Source: Iamia majanohamensis
GTDB taxonomy: Bacteria; Actinomycetota; Acidimicrobiia; Acidimicrobiales; Iamiaceae
Length of the DNA: 64,000 nt
Direction of reading: 5' to 3'
Assembly: GCF_028532485.1 (NCBI RefSeq)
Contig: NZ_CP116942.1
Coordinates: 558,001-622,000, forward strand
Shown: one piece after another, positions 44,817 to 55,794 of the stretch
Numbering within the stretch: position 1 is the first letter of the stretch
How the letters are laid out: every line of letters begins with the position of its first letter
The notes under the pieces: model-generated
What the model was told of the DNA's origin: nothing
Seen by the model: the letters and a program-made list of their open reading frames with translations, nothing else
Databases searched by the model: none
Made by a program: the position numbers and the translations under genes

Positions 44817-45554
44817 TCAGAGGGCGAACAGCGCGCCGAGCCCGGCCTGGCCCCCGTGCGGGGCGCCGACCAGGCGCAGGGCCTCCCACATGGTGACCTG
44901 GTTGGCGGTGAGCACGGGCTTGCCCAGCGTCGCCTCCAGCTCGTCGATCCACTCGACGGTGTGCAGGGCGGTGTCGGGCACCAGCACCACGTCGGCGTCG
45001 GGGTGGTCGCCCGCGAGCACGAAGGACCGCACCCGCTCGCGGCCGAAGGTGCCCACCTCGGTGGCGGTGAGGATGTCCTCAGCCCCGGTGGCCACCACGT
45101 CGGTGCCGGCCTCGGCGAGGAAGGAGGCGAAGGCGGAGACCACGTCGGGCGGGTAGGTGGCGGCGACGGCGGGCCGGGTCGCGCCGAGCGCCCGCAGGGC
45201 GGCGACGAAGGCCAGCGAGGTGCTCGACGACGGCACGTCGAGGGCCTCGCCCACGGCGGCGGCCTGGCGCCGCGCCCCGTCCAGGCCGAACACGAAGCTG
45301 CCGCTGGTGCAGGCCCACAGCACGGCGTCGACCCGCCCGGCCAGGTGCGAGGCGCCCTCGGCCAGGCGCTCCGGGCCCCCGAGGTCGAGGAGGGCGTCGA
45401 CCCGGTGGGCGTCCTCGCCCACCGAGGTGTGGACGAGCTCCACCACCGGCCGGGCGTCGACCAGGGTCCCGAGGCGGGGGTACTCGTCCTCGGCCGAGTG
45501 GCCGGGGTAGAGGAACCCGAGCCGGGGGCCGGGCGAGGGGGCGTCGGCGACCAT
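44817..45554 (-). CDS. Maleate isomerase-like protein lacking the second catalytic cysteine
   Basis: A 245-residue paralogue of the preceding protein. The first cysteine is kept (C82 in 'LWACTSGSFVFG'), but where the second should be the sequence reads 'VVLVPDTALHTVEW', with D194 instead of Cys. One-cysteine members of the superfamily include arylmalonate decarboxylase, but there the other cysteine is retained. Two-base isomerisation therefore looks unlikely; a different chemistry or a regulatory role is possible. No GntR palindrome is seen upstream. Confidence 0.82.
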   Translation of the reverse strand: MVADAPSPGPRLGFLYPGHSAEDEYPRLGTLVDARPVVELVHTSVGEDAHRVDALLDLGGPERLAEGASHLAGRVDAVLWACTSGSFVFGLDGARRQAAAVGEALDVPSSSTSLAFVAALRALGATRPAVAATYPPDVVSAFASFLAEAGTDVVATGAEDILTATEVGTFGRERVRSFVLAGDHPDADVVLVPDTALHTVEWIDELEATLGKPVLTANQVTMWEALRLVGAPHGGQAGLGALFAL

Positions 45555-45628
45555 GGCCCGAACCTACGCGCCGAGGCTCCCGGCCCGCCCCCGGGGGCGG
45601 CCGTCGCCGTCGGCCCGGGCGGGGTGGG

Positions 45629-45657
45629 TTGGCCCGGGGTCGGTGGGGGAGTACCGT
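45629..45657 (+). promoter_or_regulatory. Predicted promoter of the riboswitch-ATPase transcript
   Basis: TTGGCC (45629-45634), 17 bases, TACCGT (45652-45657). Transcription would begin around 45664, just ahead of the aptamer. Confidence 0.65.
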
Positions 45658-45671
45658 CCTCGGCATCCCCA

Positions 45672-45779
45672 GGAGGGGAGTACCCCGCAAAGTGCTCCAT
45701 CGTCATGACGGCCTCCGGGCCCGGTGGAGCCACCCGAGAGGGTGGGGGAGACCTCCGATCGCCGTCCCTTCGATCGGAG
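45672..45779 (+). ncRNA. yybP-ykoY-type (Mn2+) riboswitch candidate with translational switch
   Basis: The 5' GGAGG (45672-45676) can pair with CCTCC (45752-45756) as stem P1, enclosing GGGGAGTA (L1), CGTCATGACGG, a CCACCC-GAGA-GGGTGG hairpin and GGGAGACC (L3), the conserved parts of yybP-ykoY Mn2+ sensors. A perfect 9-bp hairpin CTCCGATCG/CGATCGGAG (45753-45761 with 45771-45779) uses the P1 3' strand and contains the CGGAG ribosome site six bases before the TTG start of the ATPase. So P1 (ligand bound) and the site-hiding hairpin exclude each other: Mn2+ should turn translation on. Confidence 0.75.
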
Positions 45780-45785
45780 CGCCCC

Positions 45786-48461
<2,676 letters not shown>

Positions 48462-48507
48462 CCCGTCCCTCGGGGCGGGTCCCGGTCCGGGGCCCGTCCC
48501 GGGACCG

Positions 48508-50301
48508 CTAGGCCCCGGGCAGGGCCGAGGCGATGCGCTGGGAGCGGTACACGGTCCAGGGGTCGTCGGGCGTGCCGACCCGCAGGTCGAAGACCACGTC
48601 GCCGCCGTCGGCCGCGGCGTCGTCGCGGTCGACCTCCACCACCCGGGCGCTGAGGGCGCCGTCGGCGTCGGAGATGGCGCCGTGGGTCACCAGCACGTCG
48701 TCGTTGTCGAGGCGGTCGACGTCGCCCAGGAACCCGGTGAACACCGGACGGCCGCCCTCGCCCTCGAGGCGGTGCTCCCAGATCTGGCGGGCGGTCCAGT
48801 CGGCCGGGTCGTCGCTGCTGTCGTCGACCTCGTAGATGACGGCCCGGCTGAAGGGCGGGTCGTCGCCCTCCTCGCCGGCGGTGGCGCCGGGGTGCTGGTT
48901 GCCGTTGTCGTAGACGAGGATCGTGCCGTCGGGGAGGACCTCGGCCGCGTGCTGGTAGGAGGGGGCCAGGCCGTCGAGGGGCAGGTCGCCCTCGGGGCCC
49001 AGCTCCCAGAGCAGCTCGCCGGCGGGCCCGTCGGCGTCGTCCTGGTACCGCAGGGCGAGCACGGCGCTCTGGTGGCGGAGGGACACGATCAGGGCGTTGC
49101 GCTCCTCGTCGAGCACCACCGAGTTGCCGTGGGTCCAGTCGACCACCCCGTCGACGGGGTAGAAGAAGTTCGGCGGGGCGAAGGTCGAGCCCTCGATGCA
49201 CATCTCGGTGCCGGGTCGCTCGAAGGGGTCGTACACGTCCGCCAGGGACCACTCGCCGACGACCTCGCCCGAGTCGGGCTCGACCTCGACGACGACATCG
49301 TAGATCACCGGGTAGGTGACCTCGTCCTCGTCCTCGCCGCACAGCGGGGGGCCGGTGACCTCCTCCAGGCCGGTGGACAGCCAGAGCAGGTTGCCCGACG
49401 GCAGGGGACCGGCGTCGTGGTGGGCGCTGTCGGTGTCCACCGGGACGGCGGCGTCGGTGGTGCGGGCCTGGCCCGTGAGGTCCTCGGGGTTCTCGGTGGC
49501 CACCCGCCCGGCCAGCTCCTCGGTGATGCGGCCCAGGGCGTCGACCTCGCGGACGACCAGCTCGTCGTAGGTGTAGAGGTAGCCGGTGTCGGTCTGGCGG
49601 GCGTCGAGGACGCCGCCCTCGGTGCCGTGGTACCAGACGACCTCGCCCTCCTGGTCGACCGCGGCCAGGTAGCCGCCGGCCTGCCCCTCGCCCTGGGCAG
49701 GGGCCGGGGCACCGTCGCCGGTGGGCGGGGCCCAGGGCTTGAGGCTGAGCAGGGTGAGGCCCGGCTGGGTGCGTTCCTGGTCGACCGACTCCAGGGTGAT
49801 CGGGGGGAAGTCGTCGGGGAGGGCCCCGGTGGTGAACGGCACGGGGGCGCCGAGGTCCAGGGGCGTGCCGTCGGCGCCGGCCGCCTCCACCGCCACCTCG
49901 TACTCGGTCTCCGGGCGCAGGCCCACCAGGGGCAGCTCCAGCTCGGTGGCCGGCTCGGCCCCGGCGGGGAGGTCGACCTGGTGGCCGTCGGCCGAGGTGG
50001 CGACCAGGGCGGCCGTCGCCGGCGCGTCGGTGGTGACCGTGACGACGGCGCTGAGCGTGCTGTCGGGGTTGTCGGCCAGCACGACCGTGCCGTCCGGCCC
50101 GTCGGCCTCGGTCGAGGTCGGCGGCGGGGCCGTGGTGGTGGTGCTCCCCTCGGTGGTGTCCGAGGCGTCGTCGTCGCCCCCGTCGTCGCCCGAGCAGGCC
50201 GACAGGAGGAGGACGAGCACCGCGAGCGGCGCTCCGAGGCGGAGCCGGCGAGCGCGACGAGGCCGGGGTGACGAGGGCGCGGTGGGGTGCAGCGGGATCA
50301 C
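48508..50301 (-). CDS. Arylsulfotransferase (ASST)-family lipoprotein
   Basis: About 597 residues. A lipoprotein signal 'LAVLVLLLSACSGDD' follows a basic N-terminus, then a Thr/Asp-rich linker, a fibronectin-like domain ('LVGLRPETEYEVAVEAA') and a beta-propeller of the arylsulfotransferase family: 'SAHHDAGPLPSGNLLWLSTG', 'VVDWTHGNSVVLDEERNALI' and 'YQHAAEVLPDGTILVYDNGN'. The histidines of these segments match the active-site region of PAPS-independent arylsulfate sulfotransferases; many actinobacterial members are uncharacterised. Start GTG 50301 is the only one just ahead of the signal, but its ribosome site is weak. Confidence 0.82.
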   Translation of the reverse strand: MIPLHPTAPSSPRPRRARRLRLGAPLAVLVLLLSACSGDDGGDDDASDTTEGSTTTTAPPPTSTEADGPDGTVVLADNPDSTLSAVVTVTTDAPATAALVATSADGHQVDLPAGAEPATELELPLVGLRPETEYEVAVEAAGADGTPLDLGAPVPFTTGALPDDFPPITLESVDQERTQPGLTLLSLKPWAPPTGDGAPAPAQGEGQAGGYLAAVDQEGEVVWYHGTEGGVLDARQTDTGYLYTYDELVVREVDALGRITEELAGRVATENPEDLTGQARTTDAAVPVDTDSAHHDAGPLPSGNLLWLSTGLEEVTGPPLCGEDEDEVTYPVIYDVVVEVEPDSGEVVGEWSLADVYDPFERPGTEMCIEGSTFAPPNFFYPVDGVVDWTHGNSVVLDEERNALIVSLRHQSAVLALRYQDDADGPAGELLWELGPEGDLPLDGLAPSYQHAAEVLPDGTILVYDNGNQHPGATAGEEGDDPPFSRAVIYEVDDSSDDPADWTARQIWEHRLEGEGGRPVFTGFLGDVDRLDNDDVLVTHGAISDADGALSARVVEVDRDDAAADGGDVVFDLRVGTPDDPWTVYRSQRIASALPGA

Positions 50302-50481
50302 CTGCGATGGGGGTGGTCTGACCGGACGTCGGACGGTACCACCGGACCAGCCCCCACCGGGGCCGGCCCCGCCGGTCGAGGACGAGGGGGCGGCCGGGTC
50401 CCCGGCGGCCGACGGAGCGGTGGCGCCCGACGACGCCCAGGCCGGTCCGGACGGCGCCGTCGCCTGTGCCACGCTGCGGAG

Positions 50482-51774
50482 GTGGCGACCGAGGACGAGG
50501 CAGGCCCGGGCGACGGCGCCCTGCCGCACGACCCGTCGCCCGCGCCGGACGGTGGGCCTGCCGACGACCGGCGGGCCCCGGGCGACCGGCGGGCCTTCCT
50601 GGTCGCGGGGGCCGGGCTGGCGGGCGCCGGCGTGGCGACCGCCGGGCTGGCCTACCTGTGGCGCGACGACGGCTCCGACGCCGAGTCGGCCCCCCGACCC
50701 GGCGCCACCGCCCCCGCGGGCACCCCACCCGGCGGGTGGCGCGACGCCACCCGCGACCACGGTGCGCGGGGCACGGGCGAGGGCGACGACCAGCCCGCGC
50801 TCCAGGACGCCATCGACGCCGCCGCGGCCGAGGGCGCCGGGCGGGTGGGCGGCGGCGTGGTGCACGTGGGCCCCGGCCTGTACCCGCTGGGTGACAGCCT
50901 CCGGATGCGCACGGGCGTCACCCTCCAGGGCGCGGGCCCGGGCACGATCCTCCAGCTGGCGTCGGGGATCGACGTCCCCGCCATCGTGGTCGAGGACGAC
51001 CTGGACGGCTCACCGGTCGCCTACAGCGCCGTGCGCTCCCTCACCCTCGACGGCTCGACCGGGTCCCAGACCAAGGGTCGCCACGGGATCGCGGTGCGCA
51101 GCAACAGCTCGGGGTCGCAGACGCCCTACACCGGCAGCGACGCCTTCCCCGTGGTGGCCGACGTGCTCGTCGTCTACTTCGGGGGCCACGGCGTCGCCCT
51201 CGGCGTCGCCCCCGACGAGGGCGAGCCCGACGTGCGCGGCGCCCGGTGCTTCAACGTCATCGCCTTCGAGTGCGCCAAGGCGGCGACCGACGGCGACCGG
51301 TCCGGGTTCTACGTCGGCGGCACCGACGGCACCCTGGTGGCCTGCGAGGCGGCCGGCTGCGGCGGCTGGGGCTACGACGTGGTGCGGGCCAACAACCGCC
51401 TCGAGAGCTGCAAGGGCTACTTCAACCGGGGTGAGTTCCGGGTGACCGGCGAGCGCAACCAGCTGCTCGGGTGCCAGGCCCAGGACGGCTTCGGCGACGG
51501 CTTCGCCCTGGGCGCCGACGGTGACCCCACCGCCGACCTCACCGTGGTCGGCTGCCAGGCCGACTCCAACGCCGGGGCCGGCTTCCGCCTGGTGGGGGTG
51601 CGCTCCTCGGCGGTGACCGCGCTCACCGCGTTCGTGCGGGGCGACCTCACCTCCGCCGGGCCCGGCGTCGTGCTGCGGGACTGCTCGGGGAACCTGATCT
51701 CCGGGGTGGTGCGGGGCTTCCCGACCGCCGTCGACGGCACCGATCCCGGGGGCACCACCCAGCTGGTGACCTGA
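50482..51774 (+). CDS. Tat-exported right-handed beta-helix protein
   Basis: About 430 residues. After a disordered head, 'DRRAFLVAGAGLAGAGVATA' is a twin-arginine type signal, so the protein should be exported folded. The rest is a pectate-lyase-3-like parallel beta helix ('ALQDAIDAAAAEGAGRVGGG', 'VTLQGAGPGTILQLASGIDV', and later repeated strands with 'LVACEAAGCGGWGYDVVRAN', 'LLGCQAQDGFGDGFALGADG'). Such folds bind or cleave polysaccharide. GTG 50482 follows GCGGAG very closely, so the start is uncertain. Divergent from the ASST-like gene. Confidence 0.75.
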   Translation: MATEDEAGPGDGALPHDPSPAPDGGPADDRRAPGDRRAFLVAGAGLAGAGVATAGLAYLWRDDGSDAESAPRPGATAPAGTPPGGWRDATRDHGARGTGEGDDQPALQDAIDAAAAEGAGRVGGGVVHVGPGLYPLGDSLRMRTGVTLQGAGPGTILQLASGIDVPAIVVEDDLDGSPVAYSAVRSLTLDGSTGSQTKGRHGIAVRSNSSGSQTPYTGSDAFPVVADVLVVYFGGHGVALGVAPDEGEPDVRGARCFNVIAFECAKAATDGDRSGFYVGGTDGTLVACEAAGCGGWGYDVVRANNRLESCKGYFNRGEFRVTGERNQLLGCQAQDGFGDGFALGADGDPTADLTVVGCQADSNAGAGFRLVGVRSSAVTALTAFVRGDLTSAGPGVVLRDCSGNLISGVVRGFPTAVDGTDPGGTTQLVT

Positions 51775-51818
51775 CGCCGGCGCCCTCGTGGGCGGCGCGG
51801 ACCGGCGCCCGGACGCGA

Positions 51819-51848
51819 CGGAGCCCGGGTCCGAGGACCCGGGCTCCG
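51819..51848. terminator. Perfect 14-bp hairpin between convergent genes
   Basis: CGGAGCCCGGGTCC (51819-51832) and its exact complement (51835-51848) with a two-base centre. Lies between the beta-helix gene and the fasciclin gene, which converge, so it can end both transcripts. No T-tract. Confidence 0.8.
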
Positions 51849-51887
51849 CCGAAGGGATGTGTCCTCAGGAGAGGACGGTGCCCTGAG

Positions 51888-52598
51888 TCAGCCCTCGGCC
51901 GGCATCAGGACGGCATCGATGAGGTGGACCGTGGCGTTGGCGGTCTCGACGTTGCCGCACACGACGGTGGCGGGGTCGCCCGAGCCACCGACGACGGTGA
52001 AGGTCTCACCAGCGGCCTCGATGGTGTCGGTGCCACCGTTCAGGGCCTCGACCTCGCCAGCGGCGATGAGGTCGTCGATGGTCATCTTGCCATCGGCGAC
52101 GACGTGCTGCTGGAGGATGTTGACCAGGGTCTCCATCTGCGCCGGGTCGGTCGTCAGGCTCTCGACGGTGCCCTCGGGGAGGGCCTCGAAGGCGCTGTTG
52201 ATCGGGGCGAAGACGGTGTACTCAGCGGAGGTGTCGTTCAGGGCGTCGCCCAGGTCCGCCGCGGTCACGGCGGCCACGAGGGTGCTGAGGAGGGGGTTGT
52301 TGCTGGCGGCGGTGGCCACCGGGTCCTCGGCCATGCCGGCGCTGGAGCCAGCACCGTCGGCGGGGATCTGCGAGCAGGCCTCGCCCACGGGCTCCATCAT
52401 GTCGCCCGAGTCGTCGGCCTCGGTGGTGTCCGAGCCCTCGTCGGCCGCGGTGGTGTCCGAGCCCTCGTCGGCGGCTGCCGTGGTCTCGGTGCTGGTGTCG
52501 TCGCTGGAGCTGTCCTCGTCGTCGCCACAGGCGGCGGCGATGAGCGACAGTGCGGCCAGCAGGGCCAGCAGTGTCAGCCAGGGCTTCTTGGTACGCAT
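51888..52598 (-). CDS. Fasciclin-domain lipoprotein (MPT70/MPT83-like)
   Basis: A 236-residue surface protein. Lipoprotein signal 'LLALLAALSLIAAACGDDED', an acidic Thr/Asp/Glu linker with the repeat DEGSDTT, then one FAS1 domain (about 95-236): 'LLSTLVAAVTAADLGDALND', 'EYTVFAPINSAFEALPEGTV', 'LLVNILQQHVV'-like stretch and 'VETANATVHLIDAVLMPAEG'. FAS1 domains mediate adhesion. Codon use and A/T content are a little higher than neighbours. The sulfite-oxidase-like gene lies upstream on the same strand, a pairing also known from SigK regulons. Confidence 0.92.
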   Translation of the reverse strand: MRTKKPWLTLLALLAALSLIAAACGDDEDSSSDDTSTETTAAADEGSDTTAADEGSDTTEADDSGDMMEPVGEACSQIPADGAGSSAGMAEDPVATAASNNPLLSTLVAAVTAADLGDALNDTSAEYTVFAPINSAFEALPEGTVESLTTDPAQMETLVNILQQHVVADGKMTIDDLIAAGEVEALNGGTDTIEAAGETFTVVGGSGDPATVVCGNVETANATVHLIDAVLMPAEG

Positions 52599-52910
52599 CG
52601 TGATGGTGTCCTCTCAGGGTGGGGAGGCGGTCGAGTCGTCCGACCGGTCCGGCAGACCCGTTCCGGGCGCCGTGGTGTGTTCGGCCCCCCGGGGGGCGCG
52701 GATGGGTCGGGTCCCCGGATTTCCGCGCGGCGGCCCGGACCGGGCCCCACCGCAGGCCGGGGGGACCGGGTGCGGGACGCCCGGGGACGGCCCCCGGCGA
52801 GCGGTCGGGGCCGAGCCGGCGCCCGGGCGCGACCGGGGCCGGGACCACCTGGCCCCGGCCCCGTCGGCCCTGCGCACGGCCCCTGCGGGGCCCTCGGTGC
52901 TCCGCCGGCG
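52599..52910. other. 312-base intergenic region upstream of the fasciclin gene
   Basis: No gene is supported. On the minus strand it holds the SigK-like promoter candidate at 52679-52705 and a perfect GCCCCCC/GGGGGGC palindrome inside its spacer. A GGAAC at 52664-52660 has no matching -10 at normal distance. The rest is GC-rich sequence with no clear signal. Confidence 0.6.
52679..52705 (-). promoter_or_regulatory. Possible SigK-type promoter of the fasciclin gene
   Basis: Minus strand CCATCC (52705-52700), 15-base spacer, CCGAAC (52684-52679). From memory, mycobacterial SigK promoters of mpt70/mpt83 carry CCATCC and CCGAAT boxes; spacing here may be slightly short. The predicted start would lie about 75 bases from the ATG. 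Confidence 0.35.
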
Positions 52911-54698
52911 TCAGCCCTCGACGGTGACCCGGACGGTGTGCCAGCCGGTGGCGCCGTCGGGCAGGGGCTCGGTGCGCTCCTCGGGCTGGGTCTCCCCGGT
53001 GCCGTCGGTGGCGCGCACCCGGATGGAGTGGCCGCCGGGCTCCTGGGCGTCCCACTCGTAGATCCACTGGACCCAGGTGTCGTCGTTGAGCGCCTCGCCC
53101 AGGGTGGCCTCCTGCCACTCGCCGTCGTCGATCTGGACCTCGACCTCGGCGATCCCCCGGGTCTGGGCGTAGGCGATGCCGCCGACCATCACCGTGCCGC
53201 GAGGGAGCTGGTCGAAGCTGTCGGGGGTGTCGATGCGGCTCATCGTCTTGATCGGGGCCTTCTCGGCGTAGCCGCGGGGCACCCAGTAGCTGTCGAAGTC
53301 GGCGTAGGTGGTCAGCTCCACCTCGTCCAGCCACTTGATGGCCGACAGGTAGCCGTAGATGCCCGGGGTCACGAGGCGCACCGGGAACCCGTGCTCGAGG
53401 GGGAGGGGCTCGCCGTTCATGCCGATGGCCACGATGGCGTCGCGGTCGTAGGCCGCCTCCAGCGGGAAGCCACCGGTGTAGCCGTCGACCGAGCGGCCCA
53501 CGATCTGGTCGGCCCCGTCCTGCACCCCGGCCTCGTCGAGCAGCTCGCGCAGGGGGAAGCCGAGCCACCGGGCGTTGCCGACGAGCGTGTCGCCGATCTG
53601 GTTCGAGACGCAGGTGAGGGTGATGTCGTACTCGCGCAGCTCGCGGTCGATGAGGTCCGCCCACGTCACCGAGAGCTCTTGGTCGACCATCCCCTTGACC
53701 GTCAGCGCGTAGCCGTCGGTCTTCACCTGGGGGACGGTCAGGTTGATGTCGATCCGGTAGAAGTCGGCGTTGGGGGTGATGAAGGGCGTGACGCCCTCGG
53801 GGTTGATGGCCACCGACGCCGGGATGGGGGGCAGCGGGTCGACGGGCCGGGGCAGCACCAGGTCGGCCCGGCTCGCGGCCGCGCTGTTGCGCCCGGCGAG
53901 GAAGCGACCGGTGCCGGCCACCGCCCCGGCCAGGACGATGGTGGTGCCGGCGGCGACCAGGAACTGGCGGCGGGGGGGCATGGCGTCGCGCTGGCCGCTG
54001 GTGTCGACGACGGCGGGCCCGTCGGCGGCACCGGCCGGGGTGGGCTCGGCCCCGAGGGCGAGCACCGCGGGCGGGTGGAGCAGGAGGTACAGCGTGCCCA
54101 CCGCGGCGGCGGCGCCGACCAGTGACGGCCACACCGCCACCAGGAGGCCGACCGCGTTCTGGTCCCGGGTGGCGTAGACGCCGACGAGGGAGACGAGCAC
54201 CACGATGCCAGCCGCCACCTTGGGGCGGCGGCGGGCCAGGGGCCCGAGCGCCATGCCGATGAGGGCCAGGGTGATGAGCGTGCCGATGATCAGGGCCCGC
54301 TTGTCGTTGGTGCCGAAGGTGTCGATGGCGAAGTCCTTGGCCCCGGGCGGCACGTTGTCGATGGCGAAGCCGCCCACGGCCACGACCGGCGACCCGGCCG
54401 AGGTGAGGATGCCGCCCACCAGCTCGCCCACGGCCACGCCCATGGCTGCGGCGAGCAGCCCCGCCACGACGGCCTTGCGGGCGTCGGAGCCGAGGAGAGC
54501 GAGGCCGATGCCCACCAGCAGCAGGGCGGTGGCGGCAGCGACGTACCAGGTGGTGGCCGTGGCCACCTCGCCCGCGGTCACGATGCGGAAGATCTGCACG
54601 AGCAGGGCCACGACCAGGGCGACCCAGGCGACCAGCAACCCCTGGTGCACGGGGGAGCGGTCGCGGAGGTCGTGCCAGGCGGTGCGGAGAGGGGTCAC
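52911..54698 (-). CDS. Membrane-anchored molybdopterin oxidoreductase (sulfite oxidase/YedY-like)
   Basis: About 595 residues. Roughly five to seven membrane helices cover the first 240 residues, followed by a Tat-like 'PRRQFLVAAGTTIVLAGAVA' segment and a sulfite-oxidase fold outside the membrane. The molybdenum cysteine is in 'YDITLTCVSNQIGDTLVGNA'; 'VRLVTPGIYGYLSAIKWLDE' and the C-terminal Mo-co dimer domain 'IAEVEVQIDDGEWQEATL' are complete. Substrate may be sulfite or a damaged-protein sulfoxide. The start is uncertain: GTG 54698 was preferred over ATG 54803 because a palindrome ends next to the latter. Confidence 0.88.
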   Translation of the reverse strand: MTPLRTAWHDLRDRSPVHQGLLVAWVALVVALLVQIFRIVTAGEVATATTWYVAAATALLLVGIGLALLGSDARKAVVAGLLAAAMGVAVGELVGGILTSAGSPVVAVGGFAIDNVPPGAKDFAIDTFGTNDKRALIIGTLITLALIGMALGPLARRRPKVAAGIVVLVSLVGVYATRDQNAVGLLVAVWPSLVGAAAAVGTLYLLLHPPAVLALGAEPTPAGAADGPAVVDTSGQRDAMPPRRQFLVAAGTTIVLAGAVAGTGRFLAGRNSAAASRADLVLPRPVDPLPPIPASVAINPEGVTPFITPNADFYRIDINLTVPQVKTDGYALTVKGMVDQELSVTWADLIDRELREYDITLTCVSNQIGDTLVGNARWLGFPLRELLDEAGVQDGADQIVGRSVDGYTGGFPLEAAYDRDAIVAIGMNGEPLPLEHGFPVRLVTPGIYGYLSAIKWLDEVELTTYADFDSYWVPRGYAEKAPIKTMSRIDTPDSFDQLPRGTVMVGGIAYAQTRGIAEVEVQIDDGEWQEATLGEALNDDTWVQWIYEWDAQEPGGHSIRVRATDGTGETQPEERTEPLPDGATGWHTVRVTVEG

Positions 54699-54785
54699 GG
54701 CAGGGGGTTCGGCGCCGAGCCCGCTCCCGCTTGGTCTCGCGGCCCCGGCCGCCTCGGCGGCGCCGGAGGCGGGTGGGCCGATCAG

Positions 54786-54802
54786 TGTGTGCCAGGCACA
54801 CA
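54786..54802. promoter_or_regulatory. 17-bp palindrome upstream of the molybdoenzyme
   Basis: TGTGTGCCAGGCACACA is symmetrical about the central A, a typical regulator-binding shape. It lies 88 bases from GTG 54698 and would sit inside the gene's transcript or promoter. Confidence 0.5.
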
Positions 54803-54858
54803 TCGTCGGGACGGGCGTGACCTCGAGGGGGGCCGGGCCCGTCCGGGACGGGCGGCGG

Positions 54859-55794
54859 TCAGCGGAGGCGCCAGGGGCGGGGGGCGTGGCCCGTGGCCAG
54901 GGTCGCGGCACGCACGGCCGCCTCCTCGGCCGCGGCCTCCGAGCGGTGGCGGTTGGCCACGCCCCACGCCGCCGACCACAGGGCCCACACCTCGTCGAGG
55001 CCCGCGGCCCGGGCCGCGCCCGTGAGGGGACCCCCGTAGGCAGCGTCGAAGGCCTCCAGGTCGGCCACCGGCCGGTCGTACCAGCGCACGAAGGCCGCGG
55101 TGGGGGCGGCGTCGTAGGCGCACGGTCCCCACCCGGCCAGCTCCAGGTCGACGAGCACCGGGCCGCTGGTCCCGACCACCACGTTGCCTCGGTGCAGGTC
55201 GCCGTGGACCACCGCGCCGCCCTGCTCGGGGTGGTCGGCGTCGGGTCCGTCCTCGGCCCGGTCCACCGCGGCCCGCCACGCCGGCTCCAGGCGGTCGGCC
55301 GCCGCCCGCAGCACCTCCACCTCCTCGCCCGGGAGGGCGAGGTCGAGCTGGGCCCGGGCCGCGGCGACGGGGTCGCAGCGCCCCAGGCCCCGGGGGTCGA
55401 GGGCGCCGGTGGCCCGGTGCAGGGCCCGGGCCAGGCCCCCGAGGACCTCCGCTCCCACCTCGGCGTCGGGGTCGACCCCCGGGACCTCGCGCCAGGCGGT
55501 CACGCTCCACCCGTCGACGGGCGCAGGGCCCGCCCGGCGGCGGGCCGCAGGCACACCGGCCGCGGCCAGGAGGTCGGCCACGGTGGCCTCGGCCCGGGCC
55601 CCGTCGGCGGGCGCCGGGGTGGCGAAGGTGCGGATGCCGGCGGCCGGGAAGCGCACGACGTGGCGGCTGGCGGCCCGCACCACCTCGGCGCCGGCGGGGT
55701 CGAGTCCGAAGGTCGCGGCCAGTGCCGCGACCGACGGCGGCGGCCCCGGGCCGGGGACGGGCTCGCCGGGGTCGGGCCCGCCGGGGTCGGTCAC
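54859..55794 (-). CDS. Aminoglycoside phosphotransferase (APH)-family kinase
   Basis: A 311-residue small-molecule kinase. The catalytic loop is 'GGAVVHGDLHRGNVVVG' and the metal-binding Asp follows in 'PVLVDLELAGWGPCAYD'. The glycine-rich loop is weak. Such enzymes phosphorylate sugars, choline or antibiotics; nothing here narrows it. GTG 55794 overlaps the end of the DUF885 gene by four bases (GTGA), so they form a coupled pair. Confidence 0.85.
   Translation of the reverse strand: MTDPGGPDPGEPVPGPGPPPSVAALAATFGLDPAGAEVVRAASRHVVRFPAAGIRTFATPAPADGARAEATVADLLAAAGVPAARRRAGPAPVDGWSVTAWREVPGVDPDAEVGAEVLGGLARALHRATGALDPRGLGRCDPVAAARAQLDLALPGEEVEVLRAAADRLEPAWRAAVDRAEDGPDADHPEQGGAVVHGDLHRGNVVVGTSGPVLVDLELAGWGPCAYDAAPTAAFVRWYDRPVADLEAFDAAYGGPLTGAARAAGLDEVWALWSAAWGVANRHRSEAAAEEAAVRAATLATGHAPRPWRLR

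Noticed and set aside
52636-52664. ECF promoter with GGAAC upstream of the fasciclin gene
   Set aside because: No CGTC/CGTT-like box at 16-17 bases; the CCATCC/CCGAAC pair fits better.
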